From Alphaproteobacteria bacterium (GTDB taxonomy: Bacteria; Pseudomonadota; Alphaproteobacteria; Reyranellales; Reyranellaceae), in assembly GCA_017308235.1 (NCBI GenBank), contig JAFKFL010000009.1, positions 124,001 to 188,000 on the forward strand: 64,000 bases of DNA. The letters are read 5' to 3'. A model generated the notes under the pieces. The model had not been told where the DNA came from. It did no database searches and was given only the letters and a program-made list of their open reading frames with translations. Positions 16,491 to 23,503 of the stretch are shown here, piece by piece (positions within the stretch are counted from its first letter, which is position 1; every line of letters begins with the position of its first letter). A program made the position numbers and the translations under genes.

Positions 16491-17387
16491 ATGCAGCTCG
16501 GTGCCTCTCTCCCCACCAGCGACATCGGCACCGGGCCCGCGGTCCTGCGTGACTATGCGCAGGCCGTGGAAGGTCTTGGCTTCGACTATCTCGCCTCGCC
16601 CGACCACGTGCTGGGCGCCGATCCGGCCAAGGCGGTCGGCGGTGTGCGCATCCGCACGACCGACGCGCCCTATCACGATCCTTTCGTTCTGTTCTCTTTC
16701 CTGGCCGGCGTCACGCGCAAGCTGGGCTTTGCCTCCAGCGTGCTGATCCTGGCGCAGCGTCAGGCCGCGCTGGTCGCCAAGCAGGCGGCCTGCCTTGATG
16801 AGCTGAGCGAGGGCCGCCTTCGCCTCGGCATCGGCGTCGGCTGGCACGAGATCGAGTTCCAGGCCCTGGGCATGGACTTCCGCACCCGCGGCAAGCGATC
16901 AGAAGAGCAAGTGCGCTTCATGCAGGAGCTGTGGGCCAAGCCGGTGGTGACCTTCAAGGGAGAGTTCCACCAGCTCGACGGCGGCGGCATCAACCCGCGT
17001 CCGAAGTCGGGCCGTGTGCCGATATGGTTCGGCGGCCATGCCGAGGCCACCTTCCGCCGGGCGGCCAAGTACGGCGACGGCTTCATGCCGCTTGCCTATC
17101 CTCCCGGCGATGAGGCGCTGAAAGCCTTCGACAAGCTGCGCGGCATGATCAAGGCGGAGGGACGCGACCCCACTGACGTGGGGATCGAAATCTTCACGTC
17201 ACCGGGCCAGGGCACGGAAGAAGATTGGCGCCGCGAGTTCAGTTTCTGGAAGAAGGCTGGCGTCACCCACATTTGCGCACACACGACCTATGAGAGCCCG
17301 CACAACAAGCGCTTGGCCAGCACCCACTACGACGATCACCTGAAGGCGATCACGCACTATCGCAAGGTGGTCGAGGACCTGCTGTGA
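16491..17387 (+). CDS. LLM class oxidoreductase (9 of 12), TIGR03619-like
   Basis: 298-aa luciferase-like protein. Seen: 'MQLGASLPTSDIGTGPAVLR', 'YLASPDHVLGADP', 'LGFASSVLILAQRQ', 'DELSEGRLRLGIGVGWHEIE' and 'VPIWFGGHAEATFRRAAKYG'. AAGGA precedes the ATG. Its TGA overlaps the next gene's ATG (TGATG at 17385-17389). Belongs to the same broad subgroup as 17387, with 'GVGW-E-EF-ALG' in both. Probably FMN- or F420-dependent; substrate unknown. Confidence 0.91.
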   Translation: MQLGASLPTSDIGTGPAVLRDYAQAVEGLGFDYLASPDHVLGADPAKAVGGVRIRTTDAPYHDPFVLFSFLAGVTRKLGFASSVLILAQRQAALVAKQAACLDELSEGRLRLGIGVGWHEIEFQALGMDFRTRGKRSEEQVRFMQELWAKPVVTFKGEFHQLDGGGINPRPKSGRVPIWFGGHAEATFRRAAKYGDGFMPLAYPPGDEALKAFDKLRGMIKAEGRDPTDVGIEIFTSPGQGTEEDWRREFSFWKKAGVTHICAHTTYESPHNKRLASTHYDDHLKAITHYRKVVEDLL

Positions 17388-18274
17388 TGAAATTCACCCT
17401 CCACTTCGGCAACAACACCTTTCCGGACCTGGCCGGCACCACGCGCCTGGCACGTCTGGCGGAAGCGGCGGGCTTCGACTCCGTGGTCGCCGTCGATCAT
17501 GTCGTCATTCCCGGCTCCTACACCTCGACCTATCCCTACGCCGCCTCGGGCCGACTCCCGGGCGATGTGACGGCGTCCCTGCCCGATCCGCTGATCTGGA
17601 TGGCAGCCGCCATGGCCGTCACAACCAGGCTGCGCTTCATGACCGGCGTCATCATCCTGCCGTTGCGCCATCCGATGGTGCTCGCCAAGCAGGTGGCGAC
17701 GCTCGACCACATGAGCGGTGGCCGGATCGAGCTCGGCATCGGCGTCGGCTGGCTCAAGGAAGAATTCGAGGCGCTGGGCATCCCTTTCGAGAAGCGCGGC
17801 AAGCGCACCGACGAATATGTCGCCGCCATGCGCGCGCTATGGGCCAAGGACGGCGCGAGCTTTTCGGGCGAGTTCGTGAACTTCCACGACGTGAGCTCGA
17901 ATCCCAAGCCGGTGCATGGCAGCGTGCCAATCGTGATCGGCGGTCATTCCGAAGCGGCAGCCAAACGTGCCGGCCGCCTGGGGGACGGGTTCTTCCCCTC
18001 GATCGGCTCGCAGGTCGACACCCTCCCCTTGTACGATCTCGCGCGGCGTACCGCCGAGGCCGCCGGCCGCGATCCCAAGGCCATCGAAATGATGGCGGGC
18101 TGCCCCGATGCGCTCCCCAAGTCAGGCAAGGATCCGAAGGCGGCGGTCGAGGCGCGCCGCAAGCAGGGCATCGACCGCATCATCCTGGCCGTGCACGCCT
18201 TCCTGCCCGATCTCGAAGCCGGTCTCGGCCGCTTCGGCGAGACGGTGATACGGACTTTTGGAAACGTTCCCTAA
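17387..18274 (+). CDS. LLM class oxidoreductase (10 of 12), TIGR03619-like
   Basis: 295-aa luciferase-like protein, last of the rightward arm. Seen: 'MKFTLHFGNNTFPDLAGT', 'VVAVDHVVIPGSYTS', 'LRFMTGVIILPLRHP', 'DHMSGGRIELGIGVGWLKEE' and 'VPIVIGGHSEAAAKRAGRLG'. The ATG at 17387 overlaps the preceding stop; an in-frame GTG three bases earlier is possible. The gene ends just before the shared inverted repeat at 18284-18356 and converges with the LLM at 18368. Substrate unknown. Confidence 0.91.
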   Translation: MKFTLHFGNNTFPDLAGTTRLARLAEAAGFDSVVAVDHVVIPGSYTSTYPYAASGRLPGDVTASLPDPLIWMAAAMAVTTRLRFMTGVIILPLRHPMVLAKQVATLDHMSGGRIELGIGVGWLKEEFEALGIPFEKRGKRTDEYVAAMRALWAKDGASFSGEFVNFHDVSSNPKPVHGSVPIVIGGHSEAAAKRAGRLGDGFFPSIGSQVDTLPLYDLARRTAEAAGRDPKAIEMMAGCPDALPKSGKDPKAAVEARRKQGIDRIILAVHAFLPDLEAGLGRFGETVIRTFGNVP

Positions 18275-18283
18275 ACACCATCC

Positions 18284-18356
18284 GTGTCATCCCGAGAGTA
18301 GCGAGGGATCTTTACTCTACATCGCCAAAGATCCCTCGCTACGCTCGGGATGACAC
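18284..18356. repeat. REP-like inverted repeat, copy B
   Basis: 27-nt arms 18284-18310 and 18330-18356 pair with one mismatch. The element is clearly the same as that at 9391-9464 (GTGTCATCCCGAG at the outer ends, GCGAGGGATC inside), but each copy has its own mutations. It lies between convergent genes, where a hairpin could end or protect both transcripts. Confidence 0.9.
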
Positions 18357-18367
18357 GTAAGCGCGTC

Positions 18368-19360
18368 CTACATCACCGTCTTGGCGAACCATTCGACCTG
18401 ATCCTCGAATTCGGCGATCGAGTCGGCGGGGATCATGAGGGCGCAGGCATGGTCGACGCCGATCTTGCGCAGGCCCTCGACCTTCTCGCGAATCAGATCG
18501 GGCGAGCCGACAAGATTGGCCACCACCTGCTTTGAAAGATCGCGGCCGGTGTAGGCGAGCGACTTGCGATGCGCGACCAGGCCCGACGCCATGTAGCGCT
18601 GCTCGGCCTCCTCTGCTGTCTTTGCAATGGTGAGCGAGAATTGCGGGGCGATCTCGATCGCCGACGGATCGCGGCCGAGTTCCGCGGCCCGCGCCTTCAA
18701 TGTCTTGATGCGCTCTTCGAGCTCAGGCCACGGCCGCCAGCCCGGCAGCCAGCCTGTCCCGACACGGGCCGTACGCTCGACGGCCTCCATATTATGCCCA
18801 CCGATCCAGAGCGCGAAGGGCTCGCGCTTGGGCTTGGGGTACATCTCGATGTCGCGAACGGCATAGTACTTGCCCTCGTGCGTAACGCGCCGCTCGCTGA
18901 ACAACCGCTGCATCAGGGTAATGCCCTCGTCCATCATCTCGCCGCGTTGGGCCTTTGGGGCAAGCCGTGGCGCCCAGGCCGCGAACTCCTCGCGATAGGC
19001 GCCGATGCCCAACGCCAGGATCAGTCGCCCGTTCGAAAGCTGGTCGATCGTGGCCGACGTCTTGGCGAGCCAGAACGGGTCGCGCATGGGCAGCACCGCG
19101 AGCGCCGTGCCGACCTCGAGCCTGGTCGTGGCGGCGGCACAGAACGACAGCACCGTCATCAGCTCGTAGAAGTTGGGCGGCGTATCCGGGAAGAGCTCGC
19201 GCACATAGTGCTGGGTCTGGATGTGATCGTTACCCCAGACCGAATGATAACCGAGCCTCTCGCACAGTTGAGCCAGGCGCACAAAGTCGGCGGGCGCGAC
19301 GAACGGCACCGGATACATCACGCCTTCGAAGCCGGTGGGCAGGCTAATGCTGAATTTCAT
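18368..19360 (-). CDS. LLM class flavin-dependent oxidoreductase (11 of 12)
   Basis: 330-aa luciferase-like protein starting 'MKFSISLPTGFEGVMYPVPF'. It is a paralogue of the LLM at 5955-6962: both have LPTG-EG near the start, 'SVWGNDH' and a following 'TQ-YVRE/A' pattern. Further landmarks are 'QLSNGRLILALGIGAYREEF' and 'FALWIGGHNMEAVERTARVG'. It starts 3 bp after the upstream LLM (19364) ends, so it belongs to the operon threonine-synthase-like, LLM, LLM. It converges on the rightward LLM arm across the copy B repeat. Confidence 0.91.
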   Translation of the reverse strand: MKFSISLPTGFEGVMYPVPFVAPADFVRLAQLCERLGYHSVWGNDHIQTQHYVRELFPDTPPNFYELMTVLSFCAAATTRLEVGTALAVLPMRDPFWLAKTSATIDQLSNGRLILALGIGAYREEFAAWAPRLAPKAQRGEMMDEGITLMQRLFSERRVTHEGKYYAVRDIEMYPKPKREPFALWIGGHNMEAVERTARVGTGWLPGWRPWPELEERIKTLKARAAELGRDPSAIEIAPQFSLTIAKTAEEAEQRYMASGLVAHRKSLAYTGRDLSKQVVANLVGSPDLIREKVEGLRKIGVDHACALMIPADSIAEFEDQVEWFAKTVM

Positions 19361-19363
19361 CGC

Positions 19364-20323
19364 CTAGCCTTGGGCCGCGGCCAGGGCGGCAGCGATGGAC
19401 TTGGCGTCATCCATGCCGCCGATAATCACCTCATCGAGCCCGAAGGCGCGGTATTCGGCGAGTCTTGCCTTGACCTGGGCCGGTGTACCGCAGGCGGCGT
19501 GGCGGCGGACGACGTCGTCGCTCACCAGCCGATCGACCTCGGCCCAATTCTCGGACGCATAGGCCGAGGCAAGAGCGGCCTGATCGAGCGAGGCGCCGCT
19601 GAGGCGGATGTTCTCAGCATGATGTGCGCCGCGCAGCACGAAGCCGATCGGTCGGCGGATCGGATCGATGCCCTCCTTCTCGGTCGCGCCAAGGCGCGTA
19701 TAGACGATGCCGTATTTGCGGAACGCCTTGCCGGCCGCGCCCGATGCAGCCTGGTCGATGCAGGCCTTGACGAACGGCGGCGAGGTCGCGGCCGAGATCA
19801 ATACGCCGTCGGTCTCGCGCCCGGCGAGCTGCAGCATGTTGGGCCGCGAGGCCGCGATCACAACAGGCACGTCACAAGGCGCGTTGGCGAGCCGGCGGCC
19901 GCTCACCTTGAAGACCTTGCCGTCGAAGTCGGCCATCTCGCCCGCGAACAGCGAGCGACAGACCTTCACGGCTTCGCCGATCGTGACCAGCGGCCGAGGC
20001 GAGTCGATGCCGGCGGCCTTAAGATCGGCCGGCGCGCCCGAGCCCAGACACAAAATCACGCGGCCGGGATAGGCTTCCGCAAGGCTCGCCGCTGCCATGG
20101 CGATATAGACCGGGTGCACCGAATAGGGGCTCAGTGCCATCAGTGCGATCTTGATCCGCTTGGTGGCGGCCAGTGCCAGCGCGGCCGTCGTCACCGGATC
20201 GCGCAAGAAGAGATGGCAGGCGATCCAGAGCGTCGAGGCGCCACCGTCCTCCGCGACGCGCGCCTGCTCGGCAATGCCGGCGATCGGTGCGCGGCCATCC
20301 ATCGCGATGCCGAACTCAACCAT
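19364..20323 (-). CDS. LLM class flavin-dependent oxidoreductase (12 of 12)
   Basis: 319-aa luciferase-like protein from 'MVEFGIAMDG' at 20323; ATGs at 20335 and 20341 are in-frame alternatives and none has a clear Shine-Dalgarno. Seen: 'STLWIACHLFLRDP', 'IKIALMALSPYSVHP', 'AEAYPGRVILCLGSGAPADL' and 'PVVIAASRPNMLQLAGRETD'. The divergent 'CLGSGAP' and 'IAASRP' segments put it in a separate subgroup. It overlaps the end of the threonine-synthase-like gene by 8 bp, which implies coupling. Substrate unknown. Confidence 0.89.
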   Translation of the reverse strand: MVEFGIAMDGRAPIAGIAEQARVAEDGGASTLWIACHLFLRDPVTTAALALAATKRIKIALMALSPYSVHPVYIAMAAASLAEAYPGRVILCLGSGAPADLKAAGIDSPRPLVTIGEAVKVCRSLFAGEMADFDGKVFKVSGRRLANAPCDVPVVIAASRPNMLQLAGRETDGVLISAATSPPFVKACIDQAASGAAGKAFRKYGIVYTRLGATEKEGIDPIRRPIGFVLRGAHHAENIRLSGASLDQAALASAYASENWAEVDRLVSDDVVRRHAACGTPAQVKARLAEYRAFGLDEVIIGGMDDAKSIAAALAAAQG

Positions 20324-21569
20324 GGGCGAAACCATAGGCATTCTTGAGTGCCGCCAGCAATTCCGGGAGCCCGCCGGTCACCAGCGGCGGCTCGGGCAGC
20401 GCCGCCTCGATCGGCCCCGGGTCCTTCAGGCCCGCCGCCGTCATCAGGGCCACGCAGCGTTCGTGCGGCTTGATGGTGCCTTCCAACCGCAGCCGTTCGA
20501 TAGCGGCAAAGGGAGCGGCCGAGGAGGCCTCGGGCCAGATGCCTTCTTTCGCCGCGAGCGTGACGACCCAGCGGCGCATCTCGTCGTCGTCCACGGTCAC
20601 GGCCACCCCCTTCGATCGGCGCAGCACGTCCAGTGACTGGACCGTCGCCTGCGCCGCCCCGATCGAGGTGGCGATAGAGGGCGCGTTGCGCGTCATCTCT
20701 GGCGGCATCGGATCGCCACTCGCCAGAGCCACCGGCAGCGAGCCCGAAACCTCGGCCGCGACGAAGCGCGGCGTACGCTCGATCCAGCCCAACGCCTTCA
20801 GCTCTTCGAAGCCCTTCCACATGCCGTACAACGCATCGCCATAACAGACCGGCAACACGCACCAGTCCGGCGGCTGCCAGTCGAAGGCCTCGGCGATCTC
20901 GTACGCGATCGTCTTGTAGGCTTCCATGCCATAGGGATTGCTGCCGACCACCGGACCGAAGAAAGGCGAGGTCGGATACCAGCCGAACTCCCGCACGCCG
21001 AGCGATTGCAGCCGCCAGCGATCGGCCTTGTCCGCCACCTTCACCACCATGGCGCCGTAGGCGCGCATCTGCAGCACCAGAGGACCGGCCGAGCCCACGA
21101 AGGTGAAGACGACGCAGGGAATACCGGCCTTGGCGGCGTAAGCAGCCGCGGCGGCGCCTGCATTGCCCGACGAGCTGGAGGCGATCACCTTGGCGCCGAA
21201 GTGCTTGGCCATCGTGAGGGCGCCTGAGCCCAAACGATCCTTGAACGACCAGGTGGGATTGCGCGACTCGTCCTTGATCCAGACGTCACCCAGGCCAAGC
21301 GATGGCGCTGGTAGAAGCGGTGTGTTGCCTTCGCCCAGCGTCACCGCATCAGAAGCAGAGGCGTGCAAAAAGCTGTCCCAACGCCACATTGAACGCGCTG
21401 GGCTGGAAGGTGCATTCCGCTCTGCGCCATCGCCGGGCTGGCTGTCATAGGCGACGGTGAGATTGGCCGGCGCACCTTTCGTCCGGCAGGCCGCGCAATC
21501 CTCGGCGTAGTGGTCGATGGGATGGCGGGCGCCACAACGAACGCAGACAAGCGCACTAGGTACAGGCAT
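20316..21569 (-). CDS. Threonine synthase-like PLP-dependent enzyme
   Basis: 417-aa fold-type II PLP enzyme resembling threonine synthase. The N-terminus has a zinc-ribbon-like C9-x2-C12...C25-x2-C28, then 'TLGEGNTPLLPAP', the Schiff-base lysine in 'WSFKDRLGSGALTMAK', and the phosphate loop 'ASSSSGNAGAAAAAYAAKAG'. The start 'MPVPSALVC' at 21569 was chosen because the longer frame upstream lacks family features. It heads an operon with two LLM genes and is divergent from the HDAC-like gene. No other threonine genes are nearby, so it may act on a phospho- or amino-acid-like substrate other than homoserine phosphate (inference). Confidence 0.88.
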   Translation of the reverse strand: MPVPSALVCVRCGARHPIDHYAEDCAACRTKGAPANLTVAYDSQPGDGAERNAPSSPARSMWRWDSFLHASASDAVTLGEGNTPLLPAPSLGLGDVWIKDESRNPTWSFKDRLGSGALTMAKHFGAKVIASSSSGNAGAAAAAYAAKAGIPCVVFTFVGSAGPLVLQMRAYGAMVVKVADKADRWRLQSLGVREFGWYPTSPFFGPVVGSNPYGMEAYKTIAYEIAEAFDWQPPDWCVLPVCYGDALYGMWKGFEELKALGWIERTPRFVAAEVSGSLPVALASGDPMPPEMTRNAPSIATSIGAAQATVQSLDVLRRSKGVAVTVDDDEMRRWVVTLAAKEGIWPEASSAAPFAAIERLRLEGTIKPHERCVALMTAAGLKDPGPIEAALPEPPLVTGGLPELLAALKNAYGFAHG

Positions 21570-21628
21570 TTGCGGGCCAAATTGGCGGCGGATCACGAGA
21601 CCGTCAACCCGGATGCCTTGGCCCGCGA
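21570..21628. promoter_or_regulatory. Inverted repeat in a divergent promoter region
   Basis: TTGCGGGCCAA (21570-21580) and TTGGCCCGCGA (21618-21628) form 11-bp inverted arms with one mismatch, 37 bp apart, inside the 79-bp gap between the divergent threonine-synthase-like and HDAC-like starts. It could be a paired operator bound by one regulator. Not recognised as any known box. Confidence 0.35.
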
Positions 21629-21648
21629 GGCCCACTACAGTGGCGTCG

Positions 21649-22584
21649 ATGTCGACCTTGCTGATCAGCCATCCGGCGCTTCTCGAGCACGATCCGGGCG
21701 AGCACCATCCCGAATGCCCCGATCGCCTACGCGCGGTCATGGCGGCACTCGAGGATGAGTCGTTTGCCCTGCTGGAGCGTGTCGCAGCGCCGCCGGCGAC
21801 CTTCGAGCAGCTCCAGCGCGTGCATCCGGAGCGTTATATCGAGACGATCCTCAGCATCCGGCCGGCCGCCGACGAGATCGTCATGATCGACGGCGACACG
21901 GCCATGAGTGCGGGAAGCGCAGAGGCAGCACTCCATGCCGCCGGCGCCGTCGTGGCCGGCGTCGACGCCGTGCTTGGCGCGGGCCGCATCGATACCGCCT
22001 TCGCGGCTGTTCGGCCGCCCGGCCATCACGCCACGCCTGATATTCCTGGCGGCTTCTGCCTGTTCAACAATGTCGCCATCGGCGTGCGTCACGCTCAGGC
22101 CCAATATGGCATCGAGCGCGTCGCGATCCTCGACTTCGATGTGCATCACGGCCAGGGCACGCAGGCGGTGGTCGATGCCGACGCCTCGCTCTTCTACGGC
22201 TCCTCGCATCAATATCCGCTCTATCCCGGTACAGGCAGCGCACGCGAACGCGGCATCGACGGCAACGTCGTGAATGTGCCGCTGGCGCCCAACAGCGGCA
22301 GCCGCGAATTCCGTATCGCCTGGAGCGAGCGCATCCTGCCGCAGCTCGACCGGTTCGCACCTGAGCTGCTGATCGTCTCGGCGGGGTTCGACGCGCATCG
22401 GCGCGACCCGCTGGCGCAATTGCGCCTAGAGACGGAAGACTTCCGCTGGATCAGCGACGAGCTGATGAAGATCGCCGACCGGCATGCCCACGGCCGAGTC
22501 GTCTCCGCCCTCGAGGGTGGTTACGATCTCGACGCGCTTGCGGCGTCGGCCGCTGCTCATGTCCGCGCCTTGATGCGCGTATAG
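21649..22584 (+). CDS. Histone deacetylase family (acetylpolyamine-amidohydrolase-like)
   Basis: 311-aa zinc amidohydrolase of the HDAC/AcuC/AphA superfamily. Seen: 'HPECPDRLRAVMAAL', the tandem-His segment 'RPPGHHATPDIPGGFCLFNN', the metal site 'ILDFDVHHGQGTQ', 'GSSHQYPLYPGTG' and 'SAGFDAHRRDPLAQL'. The ATG at 21649 starts 'MSTLLISHPALLEHD'. Bacterial members deacylate polyamines or other amides, and many lack a known substrate. Divergent from the threonine-synthase-like operon. A catabolic deacylase role fits the amide-rich setting (inference). Confidence 0.92.
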   Translation: MSTLLISHPALLEHDPGEHHPECPDRLRAVMAALEDESFALLERVAAPPATFEQLQRVHPERYIETILSIRPAADEIVMIDGDTAMSAGSAEAALHAAGAVVAGVDAVLGAGRIDTAFAAVRPPGHHATPDIPGGFCLFNNVAIGVRHAQAQYGIERVAILDFDVHHGQGTQAVVDADASLFYGSSHQYPLYPGTGSARERGIDGNVVNVPLAPNSGSREFRIAWSERILPQLDRFAPELLIVSAGFDAHRRDPLAQLRLETEDFRWISDELMKIADRHAHGRVVSALEGGYDLDALAASAAAHVRALMRV

Positions 22585-23206
22585 CTCCGGAAGAGTCCCG
22601 CGGCTCCAACTACCGGATATGCTCGGACCTTATTCCGCGAGGCACGAAAATTTTACGCGACGCATCGGAGGCCCTTTAAGCTTGACGGAAAAATCAGCGA
22701 AGCGTATTCGCCCTCACGGTCGTCGACATATTTGATGATCGCAGCAACGGAAACAGTGATGGATTGCCACCCACGATGCACTGCCCTCGCGGCAGCACAC
22801 CGACTCGAGAAGATCGCGCTCGACCGGACGTGTCGGGTGAGCAAGGGAAGCTGGGCCTAGCGCCAGCCCTCCCCGTTCATCCCACCGCGCCGATCGGGCC
22901 GGGAGAGATGAACATGTCGAACACGCCACAGGACTGGAACTGCCAACGCCACGGTCCGCGTGCCCAATCGCGCGCCACGGGCGATTCGTAGATCGATCTC
23001 GAACCTGGAACTCAATCATGGACGAAGGACCAGCAAACATCGCTCTCCGCGCATCGGCGCGACGCGAGCGAACCCTTTCGGCCGGCAACGGCCAATTCAC
23101 GCGGACCGCACTCGACCGGTGCCGCAGGAGGACGAACGGCCGCCCCTGAGCGGCGCCGTTCCCATCCGCCTGCCGTGTCGTGCGAATGCCGACACGGAAT
23201 AGGTGG
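22585..23206. other. Intergenic region without a supported gene
   Basis: About 620 bp, noticeably more AT-rich at 22640-22760 (runs such as GAAAATTTTACG and GGAAAAATCAGCG). Open frames exist on both strands, but none has a Shine-Dalgarno, a recognisable domain or a plausible composition. The only structure I see is the hairpin at its right end. The region may hold promoters for the porin or decayed sequence. Confidence 0.6.
23173..23197 (+). promoter_or_regulatory. Perfect hairpin upstream of small ORF/porin
   Basis: CCGTGTCG and CGACACGG form an 8-bp perfect stem with a 9-nt loop, ending 9 bp before the small ORF start at 23207 and about 300 bp before the porin. There is no T-tract. It may be an operator or a leader structure; no match to a known riboswitch is apparent. 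Confidence 0.35.
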
Positions 23207-23503
23207 ATGATGTTGAAGTTCATTTCATTTCCGGTGCGCGCCTTCCGCGCGAGGAAGATCTGCGCAACCAGCCCCTCATGGTCGGGCACGGTCGATCTCG
23301 TGCGGCTGTTCGCCCTTGATCTGATGCCCAAGCAAAGGCCTGGACTTGCCTGTCGCTGGCAACGCGACATGGAGGGACGGCTGATCTCCGTCTGGCACAC
23401 GGAAACTGACGGTTGGCATAAAAACGCAACAAAAGTTGACAACCCTGCGCCCCGCTCGGACCTCCCGCCGGCGCCTGCGTTCGTGTTACGGAGACAACAG
23501 TGA
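23207..23503 (+). CDS. Possible small hypothetical protein
   Basis: 98-aa frame starting 'MMLKFISFPVRAFRARK', with AGGTGG directly upstream. It contains 'ACRWQRDMEGRLISVWH', a cysteine/tryptophan pattern that I recall from short alphaproteobacterial proteins of unknown function. The last ~25 residues look like translated leader sequence, and the stop overlaps the porin start (GTGA at 23500-23503). Translation is uncertain; it could serve as a coupled leader for the porin. Confidence 0.35.
   Translation: MMLKFISFPVRAFRARKICATSPSWSGTVDLVRLFALDLMPKQRPGLACRWQRDMEGRLISVWHTETDGWHKNATKVDNPAPRSDLPPAPAFVLRRQQ

Noticed and set aside
5955..20323. Assigning the LLM cluster as F420-dependent
   Set aside because: Two subgroups are named for actinobacterial F420 enzymes, but no F420 synthesis gene is present and alphaproteobacteria mostly use FMN; left open.
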